From the NCBI GenBank assembly GCA_947685225.1, contig CANTUV010000008.1, forward strand, positions 31,054,001 to 31,118,000: 64,000 nt of DNA. Direction: 5' to 3'. This document shows positions 1 to 12,157 of this stretch, piece by piece (within the stretch, counting starts at the first letter, position 1; every line of letters begins with the position of its first letter). A program made the translations under genes and the position numbers. A model generated the notes under the pieces. It saw nothing but the letters and a program-made list of their open reading frames with translations, did no database searches and was not told where the DNA came from. Source of the DNA: Garcia nutans (lineage: Eukaryota > Streptophyta > Magnoliopsida > Malpighiales > Euphorbiaceae).

Positions 1-533
1 GTAAACCCAAAAATATGTTTGTCCATTACTGGTATATTCAAGAAGGATGGAACCATTACCTAGACCTGAGCATGTTCCATCAACTGAATCTGCCCATGAT
101 CCTACCACTGTAAGTAATTCCACCATTAATGATTTAGATATTCTTATTGCTATTAGAAAAGGTAAACTTGCACTAAATATTTAATCAACTTATATGTGTC
201 CTATAACTCTTTTTCTACTCCCCATAGAATATTTCTAGCTAACCTCCAATCCATTTCTATTCCAAAGACATTATCTAAAGCATTATAAAATAAAAATTGG
301 AAAAAGGCTATGCAGGTTGTGATGGATGCATTGGAGAAGAACAACACTTGGGATCTAATACAACTACCTAGTGGAAAGAAGGCAGTTGGATGCAGATGGA
401 TGTTTACTGTGAAATATAACTCAAATGGTACCTTAGAATGATATAAGGCGAGGTTGGTTGCTAAAGGATACACTCAAACCTATGGTGTTGATTATTTGGA
501 GACATTTGCTCCAGCGACTAAAATAAATACAGT
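1..533 (+). pseudogene. Ty1/copia pol remnant: integrase-RT linker and start of RT
   Basis: Decayed copia polyprotein entering from the left edge. Translated pieces in shifting frames show the linker motif LDILIAIRKGK followed by the RT N-terminus: KAMQVVMDALEKNNTWDL, then GCRWMFTVKYNSNGTLE, a stop where R is usual, and [20 protein letters not shown]. This is the family order just before the RT catalytic core. The reading frame stops at the solo LTR inserted at about 534 and resumes at about 3397, where the next expected residues follow directly. Stops and frameshifts make it non-functional. The 201-473 minus-strand ORF is only a shadow. Confidence 0.85.
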
Positions 534-3396
534 ATAACACCCTTATACCCTATATACATACAATAAATATTTACAGCATATGCAAAATACACATATACGG
601 GACAAAAATGTCACAGACCGATTTAATAAAAAAATTTCACATTTCCAATTTAAAATTTTAAATTCTAAATATATAAAATTAAATAGCATATAAATATTCT
701 TTACTTGTTATAGGAACCAAAAATAAATATTATATATGAAAATCTCTGGAAAAAATTTGCCATAGTTTTGTCTGTGATTTGGACATCCCAAAATTTAGCA
801 AAACCCAACCTGTAAAAAGAAAACACTCCCAAATAATTTCAAATCACCATCTCAACCATACTCCTTAATTTCACCAAGTTTCTCAAACATTTATATATAG
901 ATATATATAATTTAAAACATATTTACTCTCCCATTTCAAATACATTGACCCAAACATTCTGTATAACATACAATACATAAAATTCAAAGCATAATATATT
1001 ATGTATAATACTCAAATGTACAATAACATAAAAATATATACATGCTGGTGACAGTGTTTCTGATCTCGATAACAACTCAACAAGCTCAACTACAAGTCTA
1101 GACCAGACCTGGTCTAGAAGAACTCTCTGGCTCAACTGAGTCTACCATGTCACCTGCACGGTGGAAACAATCGCACTAAGCCGAAGCCTAGTGGTACAAA
1201 CTTTTATAATAACAATAAGACTCAATACAATGTCAATGCACAATGCATATATATGTCACATCATTCCATTTTCTTATATTTTTCAAATATTTCATAATCA
1301 CAATTCGCATATAAACAAACACAAACATGGGCCCAAAGATAACTAGCATGCTATTCAAGTTCCAGAGTTATTATTTTGGTCTATAATGACACCATGTGTC
1401 TAGCCCCGTAGGCAATATATCAATGGAATATTCCAACTAGGCATGAGCTTACGACCCAGTCTTTTCACTCATCCTAGCTTTAAATATTTATTTTTAACGC
1501 TTACGACCCAGTCTTTTCACCTCAAAAATATTTTCACAATGATTGTGGTATCATAGGCATGCCGCCAAACACAAAACTCTAAAAATTGAATAGCATACTA
1601 GGCACACAATATAATTCATATTTCTCATTATTAATCTCTTTCTCATTTTCACATATTCAATCTAGGCACATTGCCTTATTTTCACATTTTTTCTCACTTT
1701 TCTCACTTTTCTCATTTTTATCAATATCAATTCATTTCATTATACCACAGATCTCATTTTTGCATTCACAACACATTATCCAATTACTTTGGGTATTTCC
1801 ACATAATATACATATTTCACAGTTTACACAATTTAGCCATTATCAATGGCTTTTCACAATGCATTTAACACATATATGACATTACAAATGTCATAGCATA
1901 TTATTCATACACAATCAATGTACCAAGTAGCTTGACACATTTTCCAACCAAAATGTGTTAAGCCCAAATGTCATGCAAATATAAATAATATATTCAAAGT
2001 TTGTACATACCTCCACTAGCAACCCAAAGCAAGCCTAAAACAACCTCCAATCCTATCTTTCCAACTTGCCCTTCACCACTTGGATGAAGCAAATTAACCT
2101 CCCTCAATGCCTAAACCAAATGTAATAGAAAATAATCATTTAGTATCACATTTAATGGCATTTCCAATATTTAACCATAATTAAACATCACTCCTACAAA
2201 TTTCCAAAAATTTAGCCTTTCCTTACTTTAACATTAAAATTCCATTCTACTACAATTAAATTAGTGTTTTAAGTTTATTTATATTATTTAAAACATATTT
2301 TAATACATTTAAATCATTTACATTAGAAAAATAGACTCTTATACATAAAATATCAAAAATGGCATAACCTTCCCCCATCGAAGGTTTTCCATTCCAACAC
2401 AATCCATTACTCATTTCAAGCTTATATTCATCAATTTTAACACTAAACAACATATTTAAACAAATAAAATCACACAATTCAACTACTTTGGAAAATCACA
2501 TTTCCAAAACCCTAAATCTCCACTTCCATTCTCAAACTCCAACCAAACACAACCAAATCCAATATTTGACTTTAAATACTTGTTTATGAATCAAAATAAC
2601 ACATTTAGAACCAATTTGTACAATTAAAGCTCATGTTTTCAAAACCCCAAAAATCCGTAACTCTAAATTCTCTCTCTTCACCATTCTTTATCCAAAACTC
2701 CATCATCTCTTCTGTTTAACCTTAAAATCATTGTTAACTATCCAAAATAACATCATACACACCAATTCCAACAATTATAGCATACTACTTCAAAAGTCCA
2801 AAACTCATATAAATCAATTTTCCATAGAATTCAAAGAAAAGAGTTGGAAACTTACTAATTGATGAAGAAACTTCTAAAACTCCACTTGAATCCTTAAAAT
2901 TCTTTCAATCCTTGGTTTATGGAAGAATCAAAATCTTGGTTTAGACTCCCATGGAGTTTTAGCCCTTGTGGAGAAAAAGAAGAAGAAGAAGACTTTTTAA
3001 TTTTCTTTTTTCCTTTCATCTTTATTTTAAACCATATATATATTAAAATATTTTAATAATTAATTAATTATTTATTTATTTAATAAATTAAAAGTCCTAA
3101 TTTCCCTCTTCCATTCAAAAATAATTTATTTTTGAATTATTTTATAAATTTTAAATTTTTAGAATTTATTTACAAAAATGCCATTGGACTTTGACTTTTC
3201 TTTTAAAACGTGTTGACTTTTATATGTTATGTATATTTTGCATATATATCACATATATATTCCACTTTTTCATTTAAAATCCCTTCATTTTTCATTTAAA
3301 ACCTTTAATTTAATTTATCCTTTTAAATTGTAATTTATTTTATCAAATTTTTCAAAATTTAGAAATTTTCAAAAATTTTGGAATATTAAATACAGT
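534..3396 (-). mobile_element. Solo LTR of a Tekay/Del-like Ty3/gypsy, inserted in copia RT
   Basis: About 2.86 kb of non-coding DNA splits the copia RT. Read on the minus strand it starts near AATATTCC and ends GGGTGTTA, degenerate forms of the TGTAATATCCC...GGGTGTTACA termini of the other gypsy LTRs here. The sequence TAAATACAGT occurs at both edges (524-533 and about 3387-3396); the true TSD is probably its last five bases. Inside are family landmarks: the double hairpin (1165-1191), GGGCCCATGT (1328), repeated TTACGACCCAGTCTTTTCAC (1450-1520) and the CATGCC junction (1558-1563). It is the most diverged, so probably the oldest, LTR of this family in the window. No protein is encoded; the His/Ser/Phe-rich ORFs here are compositional. 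Confidence 0.75.
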
Positions 3397-4255
3397 TAGA
3401 ATTTTATTGACTGTAGCTACTCATTACTCTTGGTCACTACAACAGTTCGATGTTAAAAATGCCTTTCTTCATGGTGATCTTGAAGAAGAAATATACATGG
3501 AGATTCCTCCAGGCTTTGTTTGTTCAACAACCAAAAACATGGTTTGCAAATTGAAAAAGGCATTATATGAGCTCATACAATCTCCACAAGCTTGGTTTGG
3601 TAAGTTTACTAAAGTGATGCTTTCGTTAGGCTATAAATAAAGTCAAGGCGATCACACTTTATTTGTAAGGCATTCTACTTTAGGGGGAGTGTGTGTACTT
3701 TTTGCGTATGTGGATGACATTAAACCATAAGAGATAATCTTGAGGAAATGGATAACTTGAAGCAGTAGTTACTAAAAGAATTTGAGATCAAATAACTTGG
3801 AAAATTTAAATATTTCTTGGATATTGAAGTAGCTCACTCTCAGAAAGGAATTTTCATCTCTTAACATAAGTATGTGTTAGATCTTTTGAAAGATGCTGGT
3901 ATGTTAGGTTGTAAGCCTGTGGACACACCTCTAGAACAAAATCATAGATTGGGAGATTTTCCAGAAGATGTAGCGATTGATAAAGGGTCTTACCAAAGGC
4001 TTGTTGGTAGACTCATATATTTATCTCATACCAGGCTTGATATTGCATATGTTGTTAGTGTTGTAAGTCAGTTTATGCATAATCCAAAAGAAGCACACTC
4101 AAAGCTGTGAACAGAATCTTGCAATATTTGAAAGGTTATCCTGGAAAAGGAATTACATTTAAGAAGGAAGAAAGGTTGATTCATAAGTGTCATATATATG
4201 CAGATTACACAGGCTCTCCAGTTAATAGGCAATCTACTTCGGAATATTATACCGT
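3397..4255 (+). pseudogene. Ty1/copia RT and start of RNase H (continuation)
   Basis: Continues the RT of 1-533. It reads LLTVATHYSW, then QQFDVKNAFLHGDLEEEIYM (the RT motif with the first catalytic Asp), then KALYELIQSPQAWFGKF. A stop follows at 3638-3640. The YVDD box is present as AYVDDI near 3706-3722. 3874-4110 encodes the RT C-terminal part (MLDLLKDAGMLGCKPVDTPLE; RLVGRLIYLSHTRLDIAYVV). Further on come RILQYLKG and the RNase H start YADYTGSPVNRQST, then the element breaks off abruptly at about 4255. Several frameshifts and stops show it is dead. Confidence 0.88.
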
Positions 4256-5417
4256 CTTCTTATTTCTCTTACTGCCATAAATCACTGGCCTATTTATCAG
4301 CTGGACATTAAAAATGCCTTTCTACTTTGTTGCTCAAGGGGAATCTTAGTTAGTTGGTCCATTGAAGGAATCTCTTTATGGTCTGAAATAATCTCCTCGT
4401 GCATAGTTTGGATGGTTTAGTTCTATGGTTCAAAAATTTGGGATACATATAAGTGAAATAAATCATTCAATATTTTATCATCACACAACTCATGGTAAGT
4501 CCTTTTATTTGGTGGTATATGTATATGAGGGAATTGCTCAACTCAAACAACATCTTCTCAGTCAATTTCAAACTAAAGACTTGGGAAAGTTGAAGTATTT
4601 TCTGGGCATTGAGGTAGCTCAATCAACTACAGGCATTGCTATCTCACAGAGAAAATATGCCTTAGATATTTTAGAAGACACTGGATGTTGGATTGTAAAC
4701 CCTTGGAAACTCCTATGGATCCAAATATTAAACTTGCTTCCAGACAAGTGGAGCCACTGAAAGACCCTGGCCAGTATCAGCGGTTGGTTGGAAACTCAAT
4801 TATCTCAGTATCTCATGCCCAGACATTTCCTTCAAGCTCCATGTGATAGTCATTGGAGTGCAACAATATGCATCCTTAGGTATATCAAGGGAACACCAAG
4901 ACAAGGTTTGTTGTATGAAAATAGAGGACATACACAAATTGTTGGATATGTAGATGCCGATTAGGCAAGTTCTCCCTCAGACAGAGAACCCAAGGATAAT
5001 ATATTTTTTGGTATGAATCTTATATCATGGAAAAGTAAAAAAGCAAGATGTTGCAGCAAGATCAAGTGCATAAGAAAAACACCGAGCCGAGCCATGGCTT
5101 TAGTTACCTGAGAAGTTATTTGGTTACAACAATTGCTTCGAGAATTAAGATGTGAAAATATGGGTCCAATGCAATTAATTTGCAATAATCAAGCAACACT
5201 TCATATTACTTCATATCTAGTTTTTCATGAAAGGACAAAACATATAGAGATAGATTGTCATTTTATCAGGCAAAAGATTGAATCAAGTTGCATTGTTACC
5301 AGCTTTGTTAGTTCAAATGATCAGTTGGCAGATATTTTCACTAAAGCTTTAAGAGGACCTCAGATTGAATACATTTGTCAAAAGCTAGGAGCCTGTGATA
5401 TATACACTCTAGCTTAA
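4256..5417 (+). pseudogene. Second Ty1/copia RT-RNase H remnant
   Basis: A different copia copy begins here: the RT catalytic motif occurs a second time (YQLDIKNAFL near 4300), so this is a join and not a continuation. 4425-4760 encodes RT from the YHHTTHGKSFYLVVYV block, with the YVDD box eroded to YVYEG, through KDLGKLKYFLGIEVA. RNase H follows: ILRYIKGTPRQGLLYE, GYVDAD, then 5133-5417 with HIEIDCHFIRQKIESS and NDQLADIFTKAL. The TAA at 5415-5417 is probably the natural pol end because a polypurine tract and LTR follow at once. In-frame stops and the lost YVDD box make it non-functional. Confidence 0.88.
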
Positions 5418-5424
5418 GGAGGAG
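5416..5424 (+). promoter_or_regulatory. Polypurine tract of copia
   Basis: AAGGAGGAG directly precedes TGTTGGAATA, the presumed LTR start, and overlaps the pol stop codon. Position and composition fit the plus-strand priming site of copia elements. Confidence 0.75.
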
Positions 5425-5692
5425 TGTTGGAATATATCCTTTATGGCTTTAATTAAGCCATAATATTGGGATATCCTGAAATTATGATATCCTAGTTTTA
5501 TGGATGTATTTAAGCCATTATGTTTGTCTTTGTTCTTTTCCTAATTTCTGTATATTTCTAATGGGAATAGGGTTAGTCTATAAATATCAATTCAAAACCT
5601 ATTATAATTTAAGAGATTGAGAAATAGAAAATTTAGATTTCTCTCAAAATCTTCACAGTTGTTAGGGTTGCATCCCCCAATAGGGTTTTGAA
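5425..5692 (+). repeat. Copia LTR (3' LTR, end unclear)
   Basis: Starts TGTTGGAATATATCC after the polypurine tract. AT-rich, with the run GGAATAGGGTTAGTCTATAAATATC (split here: GGAATAGGGTTAG, then the TATA-like CTATAAATA at about 5578). The right end is unclear: the sequence runs to GGGTTGCATCCCCC and then meets a minus-strand copia near 5695. I found no TSD, so it may be truncated by that neighbour. Confidence 0.6.
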
Positions 5693-5694
5693 AG

Positions 5695-6024
5695 GTTCAT
5701 GCCACTTCTAAAATATGTCTATTTTTTCTTTCAGTAACACCATTATGGATGCGCACTAGTGTATGCATAAAAAGTTTGATGTATTATCCCATTGGACTCT
5801 AGATAAGCATGAAACACCTCATCCATGTATTCCTTGCCAATATCTGTCCTGAGAATTTTAATTTTATCATCAAATTGCATTTTGATCATCTTATAAAATG
5901 ATTAAAAGCAAGAAAATACATCACTTTTTGCCTTCAATAGGTATACTTAAGTTATTTTGGTATAACAATCAATAAAAGTAACAAACCACCTATGACCAGT
6001 CAATGAAGTGTTTTGAGTGGGTCC
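5695..6024 (-). pseudogene. Copia integrase core remnant
   Basis: Minus-strand translation in broken frames gives HFDVWGP (first Asp), FIDCYTKITWVYLLKAKSD, then ILRTDIGKEYM (second Asp) and TERKNRHILEVA (Glu). These are the D,D,E blocks of a copia integrase in order. One in-frame stop replaces the Trp of DVWGP and other lesions lie between the blocks. It continues directly from the GAG-pre-integrase piece at 6025-6210. Confidence 0.8.
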
Positions 6025-6210
6025 TCAAACATCGAAATGAATAGTCATAAAATGAATTGTACTCTTATTATTTAGAGGATATGAGTTCTTTGTATGCTTA
6101 GCAAATTCACAAGCATCACAAAATAAAGAGTCAAATGAAGTCCCTTTAAAAATATTTGGGAATTTCTTTCCTAAGACCAAAAATGATGGATGAGCTAACT
6201 GCCTATGCAA
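6025..6210 (-). pseudogene. Copia GAG-pre-integrase (HHCC zinc-binding) piece
   Basis: A 61-residue open stretch starts MHRQLAHPSFLVLGKKFP and contains FCDACEFAKHTKNSYP. The His-x4-His and Cys-x2-Cys pairs form the HHCC zinc-binding module before the copia integrase core. It runs into HFDV, the first integrase Asp block. Upstream residues on the minus strand are out of frame. It is part of the truncated minus-strand copia. Confidence 0.83.
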
Positions 6211-6739
6211 ATGTATTATCTCCTATGTAATTTCCTTATTTCTACCAAAAGAGCGTGATTTGTACTAAAATTAGAATTATGACTTCCATCCAAAATGTAT
6301 AAGTCATCCTGCAGTCTACCATTGTCAATTATCTTTCCTGTTTGAAGATCCCGAAAAACATAATATTTTGGAAAAAAAAAACCCAATTTTATAATTAAGA
6401 GTTATAGTAATGGAAATAACAAATAAAAGGTTAATGGGAAATCAAGGCACATGGAGGATAGAGGATAATCTAATATTTGGAGTACAGTCAATAGAACCTA
6501 TTCTTGATATAAGAGTAAAAGAGACATCTGCTATTTGGTCATTTTTTCCTTTTTGAACATGAGGAATAGGTTAGAAACCTTCCTGAAGAGCTTGTCATAT
6601 GTCTATTTGCTCCTAAATCCACAATCCATGAACAAGTATTTGGTTAGTGGAAGAGACATTACCTGTGGCTACAAAGTTGGAGAAACTGACAATTGAGTTG
6701 GTATTAAGATGAGCTAAGAACCACCTTAATTTTAGAATC

Positions 6740-7557
6740 TATTCATTAGATAGATTTTCGCTTGAGGTTATTGCATCACTTGGTCTTGTTGCTTCAATCA
6801 AATTTGCTTGAGCTTTTACCCGGCTCTCATTTTTTCATCCACAACCTTTATTTAGTTTACCGTGCAATTTCCATCAAGTTTCTCTTGTATGGCGTGATTT
6901 CCCACAATAATCACAATGTCAAGAATCCTCAATGTGATCTTTAGGGTGTTCATGAACTGATTTAGTGGGTAACCCAGCCTTCTAAACTATTGTTGTACAT
7001 AACATAACTCTTCTACTTTCTTCTTGCTGCATATTTGAATATGTTTAGAGTAAAGATGGTAAATGTTCTTTACCAAGCAATTGGACTCTGATTTGATCAT
7101 ATTCCAAGTTTGAACCAGCAATAAAATTATAGATACACTTCTCCTCTAGAAACTTTTGAAACTTAACAACATTTGCAGTGCAATCAGCTTAAAAATTTTG
7201 ATAGTAATCAAGTTCCTACCATATACCATTTAATTCTAAAAATATTTTGAAATAGTATTCTCTCCTTTTTCGTACCACAAATTTTATATTGAAGTTCATA
7301 TTTCTGTGCAGCATTACCCATTTGAGAGTTAGTTTGAGAAGCAACTTTTCAAAAATTTTCAGCCGCATCAAGTAACAAATATGTTCTTGCAATAGCAGGT
7401 TGCATAGAGTTGATAAGTCATGACATAGCAAGAGAATTTTCTGAGTCACATTTATTATAAAAGAAATCAGTAAGTTCAGGTTTCTTTTTTTCTCATGTAA
7501 TATATCCTTGCAACCTCCTAGCTTTGATGAACATAAGACACTATCTTGATTAAGCAA
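6740..7557 (-). pseudogene. Copia gag remnant
   Basis: Minus-strand pieces near 6900-6960 resemble a zinc knuckle (HIEDSGHCDYCGKSR), and those near 7060-7140 resemble the gag block with FIAGSNLEYDQIRVQLLGKE. These recall the UBN2-type gag of copia. The 113-residue ORF at 7216-7557 probably reads a shifted frame of the gag N-terminus, because its LVQ-type motifs are lost. Multiple frameshifts. Identified from motif order, not from an intact ORF. Confidence 0.6.
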
Positions 7558-8089
7558 GATTATTTATCCAGTCAAATTTTATAGGACTAATTTACAAAGA
7601 GGGATTATTAGAGACGGGTATGAGTGATTTTTTTGAATATGCTATTTCCACTAGTTTTTTTTTTAAATAGTGTATCACAAGAGAAGTCAAGAGACAAATT
7701 TCAAAAAAGATAAAAAAAAAAAAAGGGAAGCCAAGAGATATAGCTATTGAGGAAGCAATAGGAGACAAGAAAAATGTCTCAAAAACAAACTGTAAGAAAT
7801 AGACTTGACCACCACCTAGTCAGAAGAAAAACCAGCAAACAAAGTTCACTAGAAGGAGGTTCACATGCCTCACTCGCCAGTGCGTGAACAGCAACTCCAG
7901 AAGCTTTTGTCGGCACATGAGCTCACGTGCATCTACGTCCGGTGATTGGTCTTTAGAGATAGGTTGGTCTTGACGTGGTGGTTCTTCCTAGGTGGGCGAT
8001 GACACTAGTGGATAATGGTTGAAGGCAAGACCTTACTCCAACTACTAAAACTCTACTGTCCTTTGAGAAGAAAACCTAACATGGGTTTT

Positions 8090-8105
8090 TAGACTCTAAT
8101 ACCAA
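8090..8105 (-). promoter_or_regulatory. Decayed copia primer-binding site
   Basis: On the minus strand the sequence TTGGTATTAGAGT directly follows the LTR end (TCA). It matches TTGGTATCAGAGC, the initiator-Met tRNA complement, at all but two positions. Confidence 0.6.
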
Positions 8106-8107
8106 GT

Positions 8108-8283
8108 TGATTTTAGTATAGAAGAAAAACTTTCAAATTGTTTATTGATTTCAGTATATTTTCCAACAAATAACACAATGTTATTTATACAAATTATAAC
8201 CTATCTATTTATTAAATAAAACTATTCACTACTAACTGGTATATTTATGCCTAACAATCAACCACTAACTCCTATATGTTAAC
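8108..8283 (-). repeat. Copia 5' LTR, about 176 bp
   Basis: Read on the minus strand it begins TGTTAACATATAGGAG and ends CTAAAATCA just before the PBS. It contains a TATA-like TTGTATAAATAAC. The end at the PBS is well supported; the start is inferred from the TGTTA terminus, since no partner LTR survives. Confidence 0.5.
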
Positions 8284-8540
8284 AGTATCAAAACAGAAGA
8301 TAACCCAAGAAAGTAGTTAAAGAGTTTGAGATAGTTAAGGCTCATTTGTTAACCTAGGCCTCAAGAAAGTAAGCCTGAAAAATTTATAATAGACTTTAAT
8401 GATAAGTTGCTACCTATGTTTGCAAGTGACAACTAATCCAAGCCTAATTGCACTTAAGTGAGAGTGTTATAGAATATAATCCTACATTAAAAAAATATAA
8501 GAATATAAAAAGAATAGATTGAACATTAACATAGACCAAC
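8284..8540. other. Unassigned sequence left of element B
   Basis: AT-rich. Near 8455-8490 it reads CTTAAGTGAGAG then TGTTATAGAATATAATCC, which looks like a copia polypurine tract plus LTR start on the + strand, but no coding sequence supports this. 8536-8540 is the left TSD (CCAAC) of element B. Confidence 0.35.
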
Positions 8541-11056
8541 TACAACACCCCTACACCTAATATACATACACCACACACACGCACACTATATGCGATATAC
8601 GTATACCGGATATAGGAATGTCACAGTTCATTTTAAACAAACCAATCTTTAAAACTTTATCATCAAATCATTGTAAATCAATCTAAGTAAACTTAAAACA
8701 TTTAACTTAATTTATAGAAATCAATAGAGAAAACATTCCTTACTCATATATTTTCATTACTCTAAAAGTTTATCCAAAACATTTGTTTAATAAGCAACAA
8801 AAAATGCAGCGGAATATACATGTGTTTACATCAAAATCAATAAGTACAAAAATAAGAAAATTTATGCATGCTGGCAGTTTGCCTCTGATCTTGATGTCAA
8901 CAACTCAACATTGCTCTCACAAACTCAAGCCTAGACTCGACTCGGTCTAGACGAGTTCTCCGGCACAACTGGATCTACCCTGTCACCTGCGCGATGAACC
9001 ACAATCGCGCTAAGCAGAAAGCTTAGTTGTATAAACTTTGATTCAATATAGATCAATGCGATGCTCATACACAATACATATGAATATATCAACTCATTAC
9101 ATTTTATCCCAACGTATTAATCATTTGCATCACATTTAATAATTCACATTAAAGCAAAGACAAACATGGGCCCAAAACGGATCTAATATGCTATTCAAAG
9201 TTCAGAGTTACTGTTTTAGTCCATAATGACACCTTGTATCTAGCCCGTAGGCAATATATATATCCATGGATAATGTAACAGCCCCAGTCTCTTGGACCTC
9301 AACCCGGCTAGTCCCTTAGGCCCCAGTATCTTGGTCCTCAACCCATCTAGACTGTTATAATTTTTGAGGCTTACGACCCGGTCTTTTCACCCTAAAAACA
9401 TCACATTTATCAGCTGGGCTCGGCTTACGACCCGGTCTTTTCACCTGCCCAGCAATTCATAGGCATGCTACCAAACCCAGAACTCTGAAATTTGAATAAC
9501 ATACTAGGCAAACAATTTATTCAATTATGTCATTATCAAATACTTTCATAATTCCATTCTCTTTTCATTTCTCATAATCAAACTAGGCTCATTGCCTTAT
9601 TATATCGTCATTTTTCTCATCTTTCTCATTCTTCTCTTTTGTATCAATATCAATTTGTTACATTATGATTTGACATGTCTTACCACATTATTCAATTGCA
9701 TTGATACATCAACATAATTCACATCATGCATATCATAACATATAACTTATTCATCAACAATGTATTAATTAACTTAACACATTTCTCAACTAAATGTGTT
9801 AAGTCCCAATGTCATGTAAATGTATGCAATCATTCAAAGTTTGTACTTACGTATTAAAGCAACAACACCACTCTATCAACTTCCTCTTCCAAGATATCCC
9901 TCAAACCTTGGCTAGGGTAACTCAATCTCTTTAAAACCTAATCCAAAGGTGATTATACAACACTCACTTAGTGATACACATAAGAAAATAAGGAAGAGAA
10001 CTATCTAGGGCAAACTGTACACTTGACACGCTCAACAACAAGAGCGTGTCCCTGACCGTGCCCTAAACCCACAATATAGAAGCTTTGACATGCTCAGTGA
10101 CATGGGCGTGCCACTGCACGTGTCAATCCTCCTCCAACACAAAAGCTATGACATGCTCAGTGACATGGGTGTGTCACTGGATGTGCCAATCTTCCAACAA
10201 CATAGTAGCTATGACACGCTCATTGACATGGGCGTGTCTCTGGACGTGTCAGTACTACCTCTACACAGAAGCTGTGACACATTCAGTGACATGGGCGTGT
10301 CACTGGACGTGTCACCAACCCAGAAAATAGAACCAATGGCATGCCCAAAGACATGGCCATGCTACTGGGCATGTCAGGCCAAAAATCCTAAAATCGACAC
10401 CAAAACACCACATCCAACAAACATCTTCCAAACCATATCAACAACACACAAACTCAATCAAAACCATCAACAATCCATATAATACTTGAGTAAACCTCAA
10501 AACAACTCAATTACAAACATCACAACACAATGACAACCACATATCACAACTCAAATTCACAACACCCACAACTCTTGTCTCTTTCACCAAACTTAACCCT
10601 TTTCTCTTCAATCCAACCCCAAAATCAAAGTTAACAAAACAACACAACCTCAAATATACCAAAACAACCTCAAGCACATGAACAACAACCAATCACCAAA
10701 CTCAAAAGAAAACAAAAAAACAAGTTGGAAACTTACCAAAAGTGAAGAAAAATCCTTAAAACTCCAACTTGATCTCTTGAAAACCTTCAATCTCTTGAGT
10801 TTGGATGCAACAAAATCCCTTTTCCTTTATTTGATAATGGTGGCCAGCCAAAGAAAGAAAGAAGAAAATGAAGATGAAAGAAAAAGAAAGAAAGAAAGAT
10901 AGTCAACCTCTTAAACCAATCACTTTCCTCAAATCACCCTCCACCAAGCACTTAACAATATAATAATACCCAATTATATCATCTTCCACTATCTTAAATA
11001 AATCTATTAAATATCATCCTCCACTAACAATATTTAATATAATTAATTCAAATATG
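8541..11056 (-). repeat. Element B 3' LTR (5' part deleted)
   Basis: About 2.5 kb, collinear with 41567-43517. It ends, read on the minus strand, in GGGGTGTTGTA, a one-base change from TGTTACA. Landmarks: double hairpin 8989-9026, CATGGGCCC at 9166, repeat cassette 9289-9450, GGCATGCT 9461, splice-donor-like GTAAGT 9846, CACG hairpin array 10029-10370. The first roughly 180 bp of the LTR are missing at the junction with integrase near 11056. It keeps about 750 bp (9505-10252) that the 5' LTR has lost. Confidence 0.82.
10029..10370 (-). repeat. CACG hairpin array in element B 3' LTR
   Basis: About four degenerate units of roughly 60-80 bp, each with GTGACA...TGTCAC-type arms and GACACG/CGTGTC motifs (for example around 10089-10130 and 10220-10310). 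The overlapping ORFs at 10085-10482 are by-products of this repeat. Confidence 0.7.
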
Positions 11057-11296
11057 AGATGGGTCTGACCTGTACCTCCGTAGCATAGAAACATGGAAGA
11101 CATTATGAATTCTATCCAATTCAGGCGGTAAAGTGAGTCGATAAGCCACTGGTCCAATTCTTTCTATTACCTCATAAGGTCCAATAAAACGAGGACTCAG
11201 CTTCCCTTTGCGGCCAAATCTCAAAATTTTCTTCCAAGGAGACACTTTCAGAAAAACTTTATCTCCAACATTAAACTCTATGTCTCTCCTCTTCAA
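11048..11296 (-). pseudogene. Element B integrase C-terminal region
   Basis: An 82-residue open piece with [20 protein letters not shown] and [20 protein letters not shown], ending in [16 protein letters not shown]. This is the C-terminal DNA-binding region of a gypsy integrase. In Tekay/Del elements a linker and chromodomain normally follow. Here the reading runs straight into LTR sequence after SDPSHI, so those parts and the polypurine tract are deleted. It is separated from the core ORF (11369-12148) by a stop and a short frame break. Confidence 0.87.
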
Positions 11297-11368
11297 ATCT
11301 GAATAAGATTTCTACCGGTCTGAAGCTGCTTTCAAACGATCTCGAATAATCTTCACTGTCTCTTCCTT

Positions 11369-12148
11369 TTATTTAATCAAATTGGAACCAACCAACTTTC
11401 CTTCTCCAACCTCATTCCAACATAGAGGCATCCTGCATCTTCTACCATACAATGCCTTGTAAGGTGCCATTCTAATGCTAGACTGATGACTGTTGTTATA
11501 AGCAATTTCCATCAATCGCAAGAATCTGTCCCAACTTCCAGAGAAATCGATGACACAACTTCTCAACATGTCCTCCAAAATCTGTATCACTCTCTTTGAC
11601 TGCCCATCTGTCTGAGGATGAAAAGCAGTGCCAAAATGTAACCAAAAACCCAAAGCATTATGCAAACTCTTCCAAAACCTTGAAGTGAACCGGGGATCTC
11701 GATCAGATACCAAAGAAATTGGGACTCCATGCAATCTCACTATCTCACTGATATACAGCTCAACCAACTTCTCAAGAGAATAGTCCATCCAAACTGGAAG
11801 AAAATGAGCTGTCTTCATCAATCGATCAACAATCACCCATATGGCATCATGCTTCTTCTGAGTCAAAGGCAAACCAGTCACAAAATCCATCGTCACTCGC
11901 TCCCATTTCCATTCTGGCACCGTTAAAGGTTGGAGCAACCCTGAAGAAACTTGGTGCTCGGCCTTCACTCTTTGACAAGTAAGACATTTGGATACAAACT
12001 CCACTATGTCCCTCTTCATACCTGACCACCAATAATGTTGCTTCAAATCATGATACATCTTAGTACTCCCAGGGTGCATAGCAAAAACCGACTGGTGTGC
12101 TTCCTCCAAAATAATATTTTGCAGTCTTGCATCATTAGGAACACACAA
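11369..12148 (-). pseudogene. Element B integrase (zinc finger and catalytic core)
   Basis: The longest open piece of element B, 259 residues. The HHCC zinc finger is seen at the start ([20 protein letters not shown], then CLTCQRVKAEHQ). The catalytic triad is present: Asp in RVTMDFVTGLPL, Asp in SLVSDRDPRFTSRFW and Glu in HPQTDGQSKRVIQ. It would insert retroelement cDNA into chromatin. It begins at an internal Met because the upstream linker (12158-12409) is out of frame, and it is cut off from RNase H by the Tat insertion. The core looks well preserved but cannot be expressed as a full polyprotein. Confidence 0.9.
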
Positions 12149-12157
12149 TTTATCTTT

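Larger units (their letters stand above)
5695..8283 (-). mobile_element. Truncated Ty1/copia element, minus strand
   Basis: Read right to left this is a 5' LTR (8283-8108), a decayed PBS, a gag remnant, a zinc knuckle, GAG-pre-integrase and part of integrase. RT and RNase H are missing: the copy stops inside or just after the integrase core where it abuts the plus-strand copia LTR at about 5692. No 3' LTR or TSD is visible, so it is a 5'-end fragment left by deletion or by a later join. The intervening 7558-8085 shows no coding sequence beyond gag leader and simple A/T runs. Confidence 0.72.

Noticed and set aside
10085..10482. ORFs with repeated MTCSVTWACHWTC-like units
   Set aside because: Translation of the CACG hairpin repeat in the LTR; the two overlapping frames differ and no homologous protein is expected. 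The same applies to 17102-17596, 42464-42706 and 62348-62650.
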